From Bacteroidaceae bacterium (GTDB lineage Bacteria > Bacteroidota > Bacteroidia > Bacteroidales > Bacteroidaceae): DNA of 64,000 bases. Position numbers and translations under genes: made by a program. The notes beneath the pieces are model-generated. The model ran no database searches. It was given only the letters and a program-made list of their open reading frames with translations, and was not told the DNA's origin. Shown here in pieces: positions 1 to 7,103 of this stretch; the first letter of the stretch is position 1, and each line of letters begins with the position of its first letter. Where the stretch lies: positions 62,001-126,000 of the forward strand of contig JAFUFK010000016.1 of assembly GCA_017469925.1 (NCBI GenBank). The letters are read 5' to 3'.

Positions 1-156
1 AGTCCCGACATCCGTGCCGGTATCGCCCTACTCATTGCGGCCATGAGCGCCGAAGGTGTAAGCCAAATCGATAACATCAATCAAATTGACCGTGGCTATC
101 AGGACATCGAAGGCCGACTCAACGCACTCGGTGCCCACATTACGCGTGTGAGATGA
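1..156 (+). CDS. murA: UDP-N-acetylglucosamine 1-carboxyvinyltransferase, C-terminal end (partial)
   Basis: Only the last 51 codons are present; the gene enters from the left edge. They read [11 protein letters not shown] near the start and H-I-T-R-V-R at the end, with D-R-G-Y-Q in between. This matches the closing segment of MurA, which transfers enolpyruvate to UDP-GlcNAc in the first committed step of peptidoglycan synthesis in the cytoplasm. The stop overlaps the next start (ATGA at 153-156), so murA and rimM are translationally coupled. The assignment rests on a short fragment, but the D-x-R-A-G and I-D-R-G-Y motifs are typical of the family. Confidence 0.85.
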   Translation, partial: SPDIRAGIALLIAAMSAEGVSQIDNINQIDRGYQDIEGRLNALGAHITRVR

Positions 157-665
157 TACGTCAGGACGAGGTCTATAAAATAGGACAACTGGGCAAACCG
201 CATGGTGTGCGAGGCGAGATTAACTTCTCGTTTTCGACCGATGTGTGGGACCGTGCCGAAGCCGATTATCTCGTTTTGATGGTCGATGGCATCTTGGTAC
301 CCTTCTTTCTCGAGGAGTATCGTTTTCGTGGCGACCACAGCGCCTTGCTGAAGTTCCTCGACCTCGATACGATTGAGGCAGTGCAGGAGTACTCTGGTTG
401 CGAAGTCTATTTCCCTTACGCCCTAACCCCCGAGGGCGACGATGACGACTACACCTGGCAGTACTTCGTGGGCTTCCGTCTCATCGACACCCAGCGTGGC
501 GACTTGGGACAGATTGCTCATGTCAACGAGGATACGGCCAATGTGCTCTTTGAACTGGAGGGCGGCACCCTGATTCCCGCCGTCGAAGACCTCATCAGCG
601 ATATCGACCACGAGGGGCGTACCGTTCACATGACCCTGCCCGAAGGTCTATTAGAACTTGGATAA
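153..665 (+). CDS. rimM: Ribosome maturation factor RimM
   Basis: 170 residues, the usual RimM length. The N-terminal half carries the family motif G-K-P-H-G-V-R-G-E (about residues 14-22), and the C-terminal half resembles the PRC-barrel domain (I-P-A-V-E-D-L-I near residue 146). RimM binds ribosomal protein S19 and assists maturation of the 16S rRNA head in the 30S subunit. The start at 153 overlaps the murA stop by four bases (ATGA). The gap to dxr is three bases, so murA, rimM and dxr look co-transcribed. In many bacteria rimM sits with trmD and rpsP; here it sits between cell-wall and isoprenoid genes. Confidence 0.93.
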   Translation: MIRQDEVYKIGQLGKPHGVRGEINFSFSTDVWDRAEADYLVLMVDGILVPFFLEEYRFRGDHSALLKFLDLDTIEAVQEYSGCEVYFPYALTPEGDDDDYTWQYFVGFRLIDTQRGDLGQIAHVNEDTANVLFELEGGTLIPAVEDLISDIDHEGRTVHMTLPEGLLELG

Positions 666-668
666 AGA

Positions 669-1823
669 ATGAAGAAAAGAATAGCCATTTTAGGTTCGAC
701 CGGTAGCATCGGCACTCAGGCCTTACAGGTCATCGAGGAGCATGCCGACCTGTACGAAGCCTACATACTTACCGCCAACCGACAGGCCGACCTGCTCGTC
801 CAACAGGCCCGCCGTTTCCAGCCCTCAGCCGTGGTGATAGCCGACGAGAGTCGCTACGGCTACGTCCGCGAAGCCCTGGCCGACCAGCCCATTCAGGTCT
901 ATGCCGGAGCCGATGCTCTCTGTCAGGTGGTGCAGAACGACGAGGTAGATATCGTGCTCACGGCTCTTGTGGGCTTTGCCGGCCTGCGTCCGACGATATC
1001 CGCCATCCAGAGCCACAAGCAGATAGCCTTGGCCAACAAGGAAACCCTTGTCGTGGCTGGCGAACTTGTTACCCGCATGGCTGTAGAGAACAGGGCGCCC
1101 ATCCTGCCAGTCGATAGCGAGCACTCCGCCATCTTCCAGTCGTTGATGGGCGAGGAGAGTGAGATTGAGAAGATTATCCTCACGGCCTCGGGCGGTCCTT
1201 TCCGCAAGTATGCGCTCGACGAACTGCGCACCGTTACGCCGGCCATGGCCTTGAAGCATCCCAACTGGGACATGGGAGCCAAGATAACCATCGACTCCGC
1301 CACCATGATGAACAAGGGCTTCGAGGTCATCGAGGCCAAGTGGCTCTTCGGCGTCGAGGCCGACCACATACAAGTCGTCGTGCATCCCCAGAGCGTGGTC
1401 CATTCGGCCGTGCAGTTCCGCGATGGAGCCGTAAAGGCGCAACTGGGCGTGCCCGACATGCGTGTCCCCATCCAGTTGGCACTCAGTTATCCCCGGCGTT
1501 TGGCCAGTTCGTTCGACCGACTCGACTGGTATCACATGCAAGACCTTACCTTCGAGGCGCCCGACCTCGAGAAGTTCCGCTGCCTCGGCCTCGCCTTTGA
1601 GGCTCTGCGCCAGGGCGGTACGATGCCCTGTGTCGTCAATGCGGCCAACGAGGTCGTGAACCTTGCATTCCGCCAGGAGCGCTGTTCGTTCCTGCAAATG
1701 CCGGAGGTAATCGGCCAGACCATGCAGCGCGCCACCTTCGTCCAGCAGCCTACGCTCGACGACCTTTTCCAGGTCGATGCTGAGGCCCGTCGCATTGCCA
1801 AGCAATTGATAAATGAAAATTGA
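669..1823 (+). CDS. dxr: 1-deoxy-D-xylulose 5-phosphate reductoisomerase
   Basis: 384 residues. It converts 1-deoxy-D-xylulose 5-phosphate to 2-C-methyl-D-erythritol 4-phosphate with NADPH, the committed step of the non-mevalonate isoprenoid pathway. The NADPH loop G-S-T-G-S-I-G is at residues 9-15. L-A-N-K-E-T-L-V starts at 121. The metal ligands are visible as D149 and E151 in P-V-D-S-E-H and as E219 in the signature D-S-A-T-M-M-N-K-G-F-E. The last codons and the stop lie inside a short tandem repeat (1805-1832), so the extreme C-terminus (L-I-N-E-N) is repeat-derived. Start ATG at 669 follows rimM by three bases. Confidence 0.96.
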   Translation: MKKRIAILGSTGSIGTQALQVIEEHADLYEAYILTANRQADLLVQQARRFQPSAVVIADESRYGYVREALADQPIQVYAGADALCQVVQNDEVDIVLTALVGFAGLRPTISAIQSHKQIALANKETLVVAGELVTRMAVENRAPILPVDSEHSAIFQSLMGEESEIEKIILTASGGPFRKYALDELRTVTPAMALKHPNWDMGAKITIDSATMMNKGFEVIEAKWLFGVEADHIQVVVHPQSVVHSAVQFRDGAVKAQLGVPDMRVPIQLALSYPRRLASSFDRLDWYHMQDLTFEAPDLEKFRCLGLAFEALRQGGTMPCVVNAANEVVNLAFRQERCSFLQMPEVIGQTMQRATFVQQPTLDDLFQVDAEARRIAKQLINEN

Positions 1824-1832
1824 TAAATTGAG
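1805..1832 (+). repeat. Tandem 7/14-bp repeat across the dxr stop codon
   Basis: Two copies of a 14-bp unit (ATTGATAAATGAAA then ATTGATAAATTGAG), itself built of 7-bp pieces, fill the space from the end of dxr to the base before the rseP start. The repeat supplies the dxr stop codon. It belongs to the group of 7-bp tandem repeats seen elsewhere in this window. Confidence 0.7.
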
Positions 1833-3356
1833 ATGAATACCATTTTAATAAAAGCCTTTCAACTTCTCCTGTGCCTGTCGTTGCTCGTCGTGTTGCACGA
1901 GGGCGGGCACTTCGGTTTTGCCAAGCTCTTTAAGACTCGCGTAACGCGCTTCTACCTGTTTTCCAACTGGGGTTTCCACCTCTTCAGCTCGTACGACAAC
2001 TGGTTTCGTCGCCTGTTGGGCAAGCCCCTCGTCACCAAGCGGGGGAAGGAGGGCAAGAACCTCTTTGCCTGGTTGCGCAACACCTATTACCGCCTGACCG
2101 GTCAGGCCGACAAGGTTCAGACCGAAGACCTCGGCAACAAGGAGTACGACCCGGAGGCCGGCACCGAGTATGGCATCGGCTGGCTGCCCATCGGTGGCTA
2201 TGTGGCCATCGCCGGCATGATTGACGAGACCAATCAGAAACTGGAGGGCGAGGCACAACCCTGGGAGTTCCGTTCGAAGACCGTATGGCAACGCTTCCTC
2301 ATCATGGTGGGCGGCGTGCTCATGAATCTCATCACGGCCTTTGTCATCTACTGCGGCATCATGTTCTTCGTCGGCGAAGACCGTCTGCCGATGCAGAACA
2401 TCAAGCGCGGTTTTGCCTTCAACCCAGAGGCCGAGGCACTGGGTTTCCGCGATGGCGACATCCCCATACGGGCCGATGGCGAGGCGTTGGGCGCGTGGGG
2501 CGGACAGATATTGCGCGACGTGACCGATGCCCAGACCGTGACGGTGTTGCGCGAGGGCAAGGAGGTGACATTGGTTATGCCCCAGGAGCGTCCCGACCTG
2601 TTGCATGTGATGAAGATGCAACCCGCCTTCATGGCTCCCATCTCCGTAGCCTTGATAGATAGCGTCCTGGCCGACGGACCTGCCGCAAGGGTGGGCATCA
2701 AGGCCGGAGCCCGTCTGCTGGCCGTAGATGGTACCCCCGTCCAGTACTGGAACGACTACGATTCGCTCTACCTGCGCCGCCAGGATGTGCTTTCGATGAA
2801 GGGTTGCACCCACGCCGACAGCGTTCGCCTGCGTCAGATGCAACTCGTCTTCCTCAATCCCGAAGCCGCAGCGCCTGACACCGCATCCCTGCGCCTCGAC
2901 GACAGTTACATGATGGGCGTCATCCGCCACACCGACCTCTTGGACTATGAGATAGAACACATCGACTACACCTGGCTCACCTGCGTCCCTGCAGGTCTGA
3001 AGCTCGGCTGGAACACCCTGACCAACTACGTCGGCGACATGAAGTACGTGGCCACGAAGGAGGGTGCCCAGGAGGTGGGCTCGTTCATTGCCATTGGCAA
3101 CCTCTTCCCCGGCACGTGGGACTGGCTTCGCTTCTGGATGATGACGGCCATGCTCAGCATCGTCCTGGCCGTGATGAACATCCTGCCCATCCCCGGGCTC
3201 GACGGCGGCCATGTGGTCATCCTGCTCTACGAGGCCGTTACGGGCCATCAGCCCAGCGAGCGCGTCATGGTATGGCTCGAGTACATTGGCATGGGTTGCC
3301 TGTTGGCCCTGATGTTGCTGGCCTTTGGTAATGATTTCCGTCGTTTCATTTTATGA
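1833..3356 (+). CDS. rseP: RIP metalloprotease RseP (site-2 protease)
   Basis: 507-residue inner-membrane zinc protease. The active-site H-E-G-G-H is at residues 22-26 inside the first membrane helix. The second catalytic motif, P-I-P-G-L-D-G-G-H (residues 452-460), is in a C-terminal membrane segment. Between them are two PDZ-like stretches (around residues 185-240 and 265-310). In other bacteria RseP cleaves membrane-bound anti-sigma factors and cleared signal peptides. The ~50-residue loop after the first helix, rich in K and R, is typical of Bacteroidetes homologues. The stop overlaps the next lipoprotein start (ATGA), and dxr-rseP adjacency is common. Confidence 0.95.
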   Translation: MNTILIKAFQLLLCLSLLVVLHEGGHFGFAKLFKTRVTRFYLFSNWGFHLFSSYDNWFRRLLGKPLVTKRGKEGKNLFAWLRNTYYRLTGQADKVQTEDLGNKEYDPEAGTEYGIGWLPIGGYVAIAGMIDETNQKLEGEAQPWEFRSKTVWQRFLIMVGGVLMNLITAFVIYCGIMFFVGEDRLPMQNIKRGFAFNPEAEALGFRDGDIPIRADGEALGAWGGQILRDVTDAQTVTVLREGKEVTLVMPQERPDLLHVMKMQPAFMAPISVALIDSVLADGPAARVGIKAGARLLAVDGTPVQYWNDYDSLYLRRQDVLSMKGCTHADSVRLRQMQLVFLNPEAAAPDTASLRLDDSYMMGVIRHTDLLDYEIEHIDYTWLTCVPAGLKLGWNTLTNYVGDMKYVATKEGAQEVGSFIAIGNLFPGTWDWLRFWMMTAMLSIVLAVMNILPIPGLDGGHVVILLYEAVTGHQPSERVMVWLEYIGMGCLLALMLLAFGNDFRRFIL

Positions 3357-3661
3357 AGAATCTGTTTTTTGTGCTCGTGCCGCTGCTTTTGTGTATGGCA
3401 TGCAGCAAACCTCTGACCGACGAGGAACAGGGCCGGCAGATGCTCCTTGAGGCCCGTGCCCACTATGCCGGCGGGCGATACGGCGTCGCGCGCGATACCA
3501 TATTAAGTATGCGCCAGCGCTTCCCCATGGCCCTCGAGGCCCGTACGGAGGCCATCCTCCTGCTGGACAGCATCGAACTCCAACTGGCCGGCGACGACAC
3601 CCTGAAGGCCGAATTTTATCGTCGCAAGCTTGCGTTTGACATTGAGAGGACGAACGAATGA
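3353..3661 (+). CDS. Small lipoprotein of unknown function
   Basis: 102 residues. A lipoprotein signal is visible: a hydrophobic run at residues 4-16, then a lipobox ending at C17 (L-C-M-A-C). The mature part is short, helical-looking and charged (T-D-E-E-Q-G-R-Q-M-L-L-E-A), with alternating A/R/L residues resembling a TPR-type helix pair (H-Y-A-G-G-R-Y-G-V-A-R-D). It overlaps rseP upstream and cca downstream by four bases each (ATGA), so it is made with both. A small TPR-like lipoprotein between rseP and cca is a recurring Bacteroidales arrangement in my memory, but I know no demonstrated function. Confidence 0.8.
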   Translation: MKNLFFVLVPLLLCMACSKPLTDEEQGRQMLLEARAHYAGGRYGVARDTILSMRQRFPMALEARTEAILLLDSIELQLAGDDTLKAEFYRRKLAFDIERTNE

Positions 3662-5172
3662 GACAGATAAGCCGTGAGGAGATGCAGCAATTGCTGTCGG
3701 CCCCCATCTTCCGACAGATAGGGGATACGGCCGACGAACTCGGCGTGGAGTGCTATGTCGTGGGCGGATACGTGCGCGACCTCTTCCTCGAACGCCCTTC
3801 GAAGGACATCGACTGCGTCGTTGTACAGACCCCCCCCCAGTCCCTCCCTTGTAAGGAGGGGAGTGGTCACACTTCTCCTGGCATTGCTCTTGCTCAAGCA
3901 GTGAAGAAGAAGTTAGGCCGGGGTGCCCACCTTTCTGTGTTCAAGAACTTCGGTACTGCACAGGTGAAGGCTGGCGAAACGGAACTTGAATTTGTCGGCG
4001 CCCGTCGCGAAAGTTATTCGCACGACTCGCGCAAGCCCGTCGTCGAGGACGGCACCCTGGAGGACGACCTCGACCGTCGCGACTTCACCATCAACGCACT
4101 GGCCGTCTGCCTCAACCGCGCTCGCTTTGGCGAACTCATCGACCGCTTCGATGGCCTCTGGGACATGGAGGACCGCCTCATAGCCACACCCCTCGACCCC
4201 GACATCACCTTCTCCGACGACCCACTGCGCATGATGCGCTGCGTGCGCTTCGCCACTCAACTGCGCTTCCAGATAGAGGAGGAGACGCAGGAGGCCCTCA
4301 TGCGCAATGCCGAGCGCATACGAATAATCTCGCAGGAGCGCATCATCGACGAACTGAACAAAATCATCCTCTCGCCGCGCCCCTCGATAGGCTTTGTCGA
4401 GCTCTCACGCGCCGGTCTGCTCCCCATCATCTTCCCCGAACTGGCTGCCCTCGAGGGCGTCGAGGTCAGGAACGGCCGGGGCCATAAGGACAACTTCTAC
4501 CACACGCTGGAGGTGCTTGACAACGTGGCAAAGGCCTCCTCCCCACGGGGGGAGCGGGAAGAGGGGCTGTGGCTCCGTTGGGCCGCCCTCCTGCACGACA
4601 TTGGCAAGCCACGCTCGAAGCGGTGGGACCCCGTGGGCGGCTGGACCTTCAAGAACCACAACTACATTGGGCAGCGGATGGTCGCCGACATCTTCCGACG
4701 CATGAAACTCCCCATGGACGAGCGCATGCACTACGTCGAGCGACTTGTCGGCCTTCACATGCGCCCCATAGCCATTGCCGATGAGGAAGTCACCGACTCG
4801 GCCGTGCGCCGTCTGCTCTTCGAGGCCGGTCCCGACATCGACGACCTGATGACCCTCTGCGAGGCCGACATCACCACGGGCAATGCCGAACGCAAGCAAC
4901 AGTTTCTCCGCAACTTCCAACTCGTGCGCGAGAAGTTGGCCGACCTGCAAGCCCGCGACAACTACCGCACCTGGACCAACCCCATCACGGGCGAGGAAAT
5001 CATGGAGACCTTCGGCCTCGGGCCCTGCCGCGAGGTGGGCGTGCTGAAGCAACTCGTCAAGGACGCCATCTGGGAGAGTCGTATCCCCAGCGACCACGAC
5101 GCCGCCCGCCAGCTGATGCTCGATGAGGCCCGGAAGATGGGCCTCACTCCCGTTGCCGCTAATCCTTCTTGA
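3658..5172 (+). CDS. cca: CCA tRNA nucleotidyltransferase / HD-domain protein
   Basis: 504 residues. The N-terminal nucleotidyltransferase head shows V-G-G-Y-V-R-D (35-41) and the metal-binding D50-x-D52. The R-R-D-F-T-I-N-A motif follows. An HD phosphohydrolase domain has H313-D314 (L-L-H-D-I-G-K). The enzyme adds or repairs the 3'-CCA of tRNA. Two low-complexity stretches interrupt the normal fold: residues about 57-76, coded by a GC-rich dispersed hairpin repeat (3828-3884), and residues about 294-304 (S-S-P-R-G-E-R-E-E-G), probably a degenerate copy. Both keep the frame open. The first lies directly after the catalytic D-x-D strand, so tolerance there is notable. A dispersed non-coding repeat begins right after the stop. 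Confidence 0.92.
   Translation: MRQISREEMQQLLSAPIFRQIGDTADELGVECYVVGGYVRDLFLERPSKDIDCVVVQTPPQSLPCKEGSGHTSPGIALAQAVKKKLGRGAHLSVFKNFGTAQVKAGETELEFVGARRESYSHDSRKPVVEDGTLEDDLDRRDFTINALAVCLNRARFGELIDRFDGLWDMEDRLIATPLDPDITFSDDPLRMMRCVRFATQLRFQIEEETQEALMRNAERIRIISQERIIDELNKIILSPRPSIGFVELSRAGLLPIIFPELAALEGVEVRNGRGHKDNFYHTLEVLDNVAKASSPRGEREEGLWLRWAALLHDIGKPRSKRWDPVGGWTFKNHNYIGQRMVADIFRRMKLPMDERMHYVERLVGLHMRPIAIADEEVTDSAVRRLLFEAGPDIDDLMTLCEADITTGNAERKQQFLRNFQLVREKLADLQARDNYRTWTNPITGEEIMETFGLGPCREVGVLKQLVKDAIWESRIPSDHDAARQLMLDEARKMGLTPVAANPS
3828..3884 (+). repeat. GC-rich hairpin repeat inserted in frame in cca
   Basis: GACCCCCCCCCAGTCCCTCC, then TTGTAAGGAGGGGAGTGGTCAC. The inner part can fold as CCCTCC-TTGTAA-GGAGGG. 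The same pattern (GACCCACCCC, CTCCC-TTGTA-GGGAGG, AGTAGTCAC) occurs between genes at 37361, 51839 and 61218. Here it is translated as about 19 residues of cca, with the frame kept. Confidence 0.75.
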
Positions 5173-5482
5173 AAAATCCTTACACCTCTCTCCGTTGGCA
5201 TTCCCACCCTCTCGGGTGCGAACGCTTTTTGTCGTCCGTAATCGCCCAGGGGAACAATGGCGGACTAACAGATTGATTTTCAACGATTCGAATGCCTTTC
5301 CCGCATCTTTAGTAAAGATACGCGTGCATCATTACGTCCTTACACGCGTAAGGACCCGAAGATACACGTGTAAGGCCCCGAAGTTGTCGCGAAAGGTTAA
5401 CTTAACATCGGGCCGTAAGTTATATTAACCTTCGGCGGGCAGTTCCAGCCCCCTTCTCGCGACCGTCAGAAATGTTTACAAA
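5173..5482 (+). repeat. Dispersed ~300-bp non-coding repeat, copy 1
   Basis: Begins immediately after the cca stop with AAAAATCCTTACACCTCT, continues through a terminator-like hairpin (5198-5230) and ends in a conserved core (5386-5482). A second copy lies inverted at 28298-28602, also directly behind a stop codon (fucosidase). The core contains GTTAAC at 5396 and a degenerate GTTATA 23 bp on. Before it, 22-bp units beginning TACAC run at 5341 and 5363, with a weaker unit at 5319. I see no open frame of interest. The rest of the 518-bp gap to the ATPase holds a fossil gene tail and a terminator (listed separately). Confidence 0.8.
5198..5230 (+). terminator. Terminator-like hairpin behind cca
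   Basis: Imperfect stem GCATTCCCACCC / GGGTGCGAACGC with loop TCTC, then TTTTT. The equivalent hairpin in copy 2 of the repeat (28543-28576) is fully paired with GU wobbles, so the pairing is supported by two divergent copies. Confidence 0.65.
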
Positions 5483-5560
5483 TCCATGCCCTTACGCGCG
5501 TCCGCAAGATAAGTAAGGTATCCTCCGCGCCCCGTCGATTTTAACCTTTTTGGCCCATTA

Positions 5561-5644
5561 TGCCGCAGGATAGCGTCGTCGTCCCATCGCCCAATAGGGA
5601 AGGACATCTATATCCAGGACGGTCGCAAGGTCGTGAAAAAATAG
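5561..5644 (+). pseudogene. Orphan C-terminal tail of a lost secreted-protein gene
   Basis: This reads in frame as R-R-I-A-S-S-S-H-R-P-I-G-K-D-I-Y then I-Q-D-G-R-K-V-V-K-K and a TAG stop. It is closely similar, also at DNA level, to the last 28 codons of the secreted protein at 46601-47650. No start codon with a signal peptide lies upstream, because the region before it is the dispersed repeat. The most likely reading is the remaining 3' end of a deleted gene. It faces the AAA ATPase gene tail-to-tail, with 46 bases between. A chance match over 80 bases is not credible. Confidence 0.8.
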
Positions 5645-5650
5645 GTTCTT

Positions 5651-5686
5651 AAAGCCCTCGCCCCAGAATTGGCGGCGGGGGCTTTC
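5651..5686. terminator. Bidirectional terminator-like hairpin
   Basis: Stem AAAGCCC..CGCC / GGCG..GGGCTTT with loop CCAGAATT and a small bulge. It has A-rich and T-rich flanks and lies between the convergent orphan tail and the ATPase gene. It could stop transcription from both sides. Confidence 0.6.
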
Positions 5687-5690
5687 TCTT

Positions 5691-6815
5691 CTAAATCATT
5701 TCACGCAAGAACCATAGTTTGAAGAGTGGGTCGGCTATGTAATACCCGGTTTCTGTGTGCTCGATAAGTTCACGCTCGATGAGCGCCTTTTTTAACTTGG
5801 GGAGATTGGAACGGCTGCCAAAGTCGAACTGGCTGGCCACTTCCTTTTTCCCGAAATCGTCATGATAACCGCGGCATATGGCTCGTAGGAAATTGAGCTG
5901 ATAAGCGGAAAGAGATGCTGTCTGCTCAACGAAAAGAGGGGACACTTGTGCCAGTGTAGCATCCACTCCTTCCCGAATAGCTTGTTCGGTAACCACATCG
6001 TCCGTTACTGCCAGAACATTCCACGCCAATTGTTGCACATAAGCAGAGTAGTTCTCGACGGTGGAACATATTTGTTCAGCCTGTTCTTCGTTGATATGCC
6101 TTCCTGCATGGCGAAAGCGTTCGGCAATAAAGGGTACCCACTTCTCTGTAGGTATCCTTTTGAGGAAAAACATGTCGCCAAACTGGTAAAATGGCATCCT
6201 CCGGCTATAAAAGAGGTTGGTCATTAGGTGCTGCTTACTCCCGAAAAGACAGTATGATGTGTGTCGATGGTGTTGCCATACGCTGCGAATAGTTTTCTGC
6301 ACAGTCTGTGTGTCAGGAATCTCACCAATCTGTTGGAACTCGTCGATGCAGACCACAATCTGGAACCCTCTCTTCTTGGCAATCCGCTCAGGCAGGTCGA
6401 GAATGTCTTCTGGGGTGTTGGCTCGGAAGTTTAGGCCAAGCGAAAGGGAAAAGTCGGTATTGGGTTCTGGACTGTAAACAATCTTTGGGCTAACGCTCAT
6501 TAAAAACTCTTTGGCGCTTTCCACCATCTTTTCCACTTTGCTGCTCGTGGCCTGTATGATTGCAGAAGCGTATTTCTCATAGAAATCGTATTCATTGCGA
6601 CATTTATAGATATCCATATAGACAACCTTGATGTTCGGGTCGTCAATCATACTTTTTACTTTTTTCACCAAAGAGGTTTTCCCCATACGGCGAGGGGATA
6701 TAAGAATGGAGTTGACGCCATTCTCAAAATTCAGTTTCAATCGTTTGCTTTCAAGTTCTCTGTCCGTGAAGTTTTCGCCTTCAACCGACATTCCATAGAC
6801 AAAAGGCTTATTCAT
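5691..6815 (-). CDS. AAA-family ATPase (archaeal ATPase / ATPase_2 type)
   Basis: 374 residues. Walker A is S-P-R-R-M-G-K-T-S (40-48). Walker B is V-V-C-I-D-E-F (D158, E159). A sensor-like segment H-T-S-Y-C-L-F-G-S-K lies about 40 residues later. The C-terminal third looks like a winged helix ending in D-P-L-F-K-L-W-F, the usual end of this ATPase group. These single-gene STAND-like or archaeal-type ATPases are numerous in Bacteroidales and have no settled role. A paralogue sits at 48339-49403 (P-R-R-F-G-K-S-S, same end motif). Codon use looks less GC-rich than in the neighbouring genes, which fits recent arrival. Promoter at 6846-6877; the gene ends against a hairpin at 5651-5686. Confidence 0.85.
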   Translation of the reverse strand: MNKPFVYGMSVEGENFTDRELESKRLKLNFENGVNSILISPRRMGKTSLVKKVKSMIDDPNIKVVYMDIYKCRNEYDFYEKYASAIIQATSSKVEKMVESAKEFLMSVSPKIVYSPEPNTDFSLSLGLNFRANTPEDILDLPERIAKKRGFQIVVCIDEFQQIGEIPDTQTVQKTIRSVWQHHRHTSYCLFGSKQHLMTNLFYSRRMPFYQFGDMFFLKRIPTEKWVPFIAERFRHAGRHINEEQAEQICSTVENYSAYVQQLAWNVLAVTDDVVTEQAIREGVDATLAQVSPLFVEQTASLSAYQLNFLRAICRGYHDDFGKKEVASQFDFGSRSNLPKLKKALIERELIEHTETGYYIADPLFKLWFLREMI

Positions 6816-6845
6816 ATATTGGGATGAAATTTATATATCCAGTTG

Positions 6846-6877
6846 CAAAGATAGTAATTATAAATAATATAAACAAG
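6846..6877 (-). promoter_or_regulatory. Probable promoter of the AAA ATPase
   Basis: On the - strand the -7 box TATCTTTG (reverse of CAAAGATA, 6846-6853) is followed 20 bp upstream by CTTG instead of the usual TTTG. The distance to the start codon at 6815 is short (about 30 bases). Confidence 0.6.
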
Positions 6878-6935
6878 GAAAATGTTTACAAAGTGGTATA
6901 GAGTCGCAAAAGTCGATAAATAGAGGGGTGGGCGA

Positions 6936-6971
6936 TGTACACCAAGTGGTGTTACACCAGGTGGTGTACAT
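6936..6971. repeat. Two tandem 14-bp palindromes between divergent promoters
   Basis: ACACCAAGTGGTGT (6939-6952) and ACACCAGGTGGTGT (6954-6967) stand one base apart, with outer TGTAC/GTACA extending the overall dyad. They lie midway between the ATPase promoter and the ileS promoter. This could be an operator pair or a small repeat. Confidence 0.65.
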
Positions 6972-7021
6972 GTTCTGTAAACACGTTTTGTGCCGTGCCG
7001 TCATAATTCCCTCCTCTTTAA

Positions 7022-7053
7022 TTTGGTATTTTGCTCGGTTTTCACTATCTTTG
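7022..7053 (+). promoter_or_regulatory. Promoter of ileS
   Basis: TTTG (7022-7025), 20 bases, TATCTTTG (7046-7053), 50 bases upstream of the ileS start. This is the Bacteroidetes primary sigma consensus. Confidence 0.8.
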
Positions 7054-7103
7054 CACGCTAAAATATACCCCTGACGGAATAAGAAATAAAAGAAAAGAAA
7101 TAT

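Noticed and set aside
1845..3248. Long open frame on the - strand opposite rseP (also opposite dxr, ileS, hypD and the Omp28-like pair)
   Set aside because: Long antisense frames are expected in GC-rich coding DNA. They mirror confirmed genes, lack conserved motifs and have no promoter.
5123..5428. 101-codon + strand frame after cca
   Set aside because: It starts inside cca in another frame and continues through the dispersed repeat; no family features.
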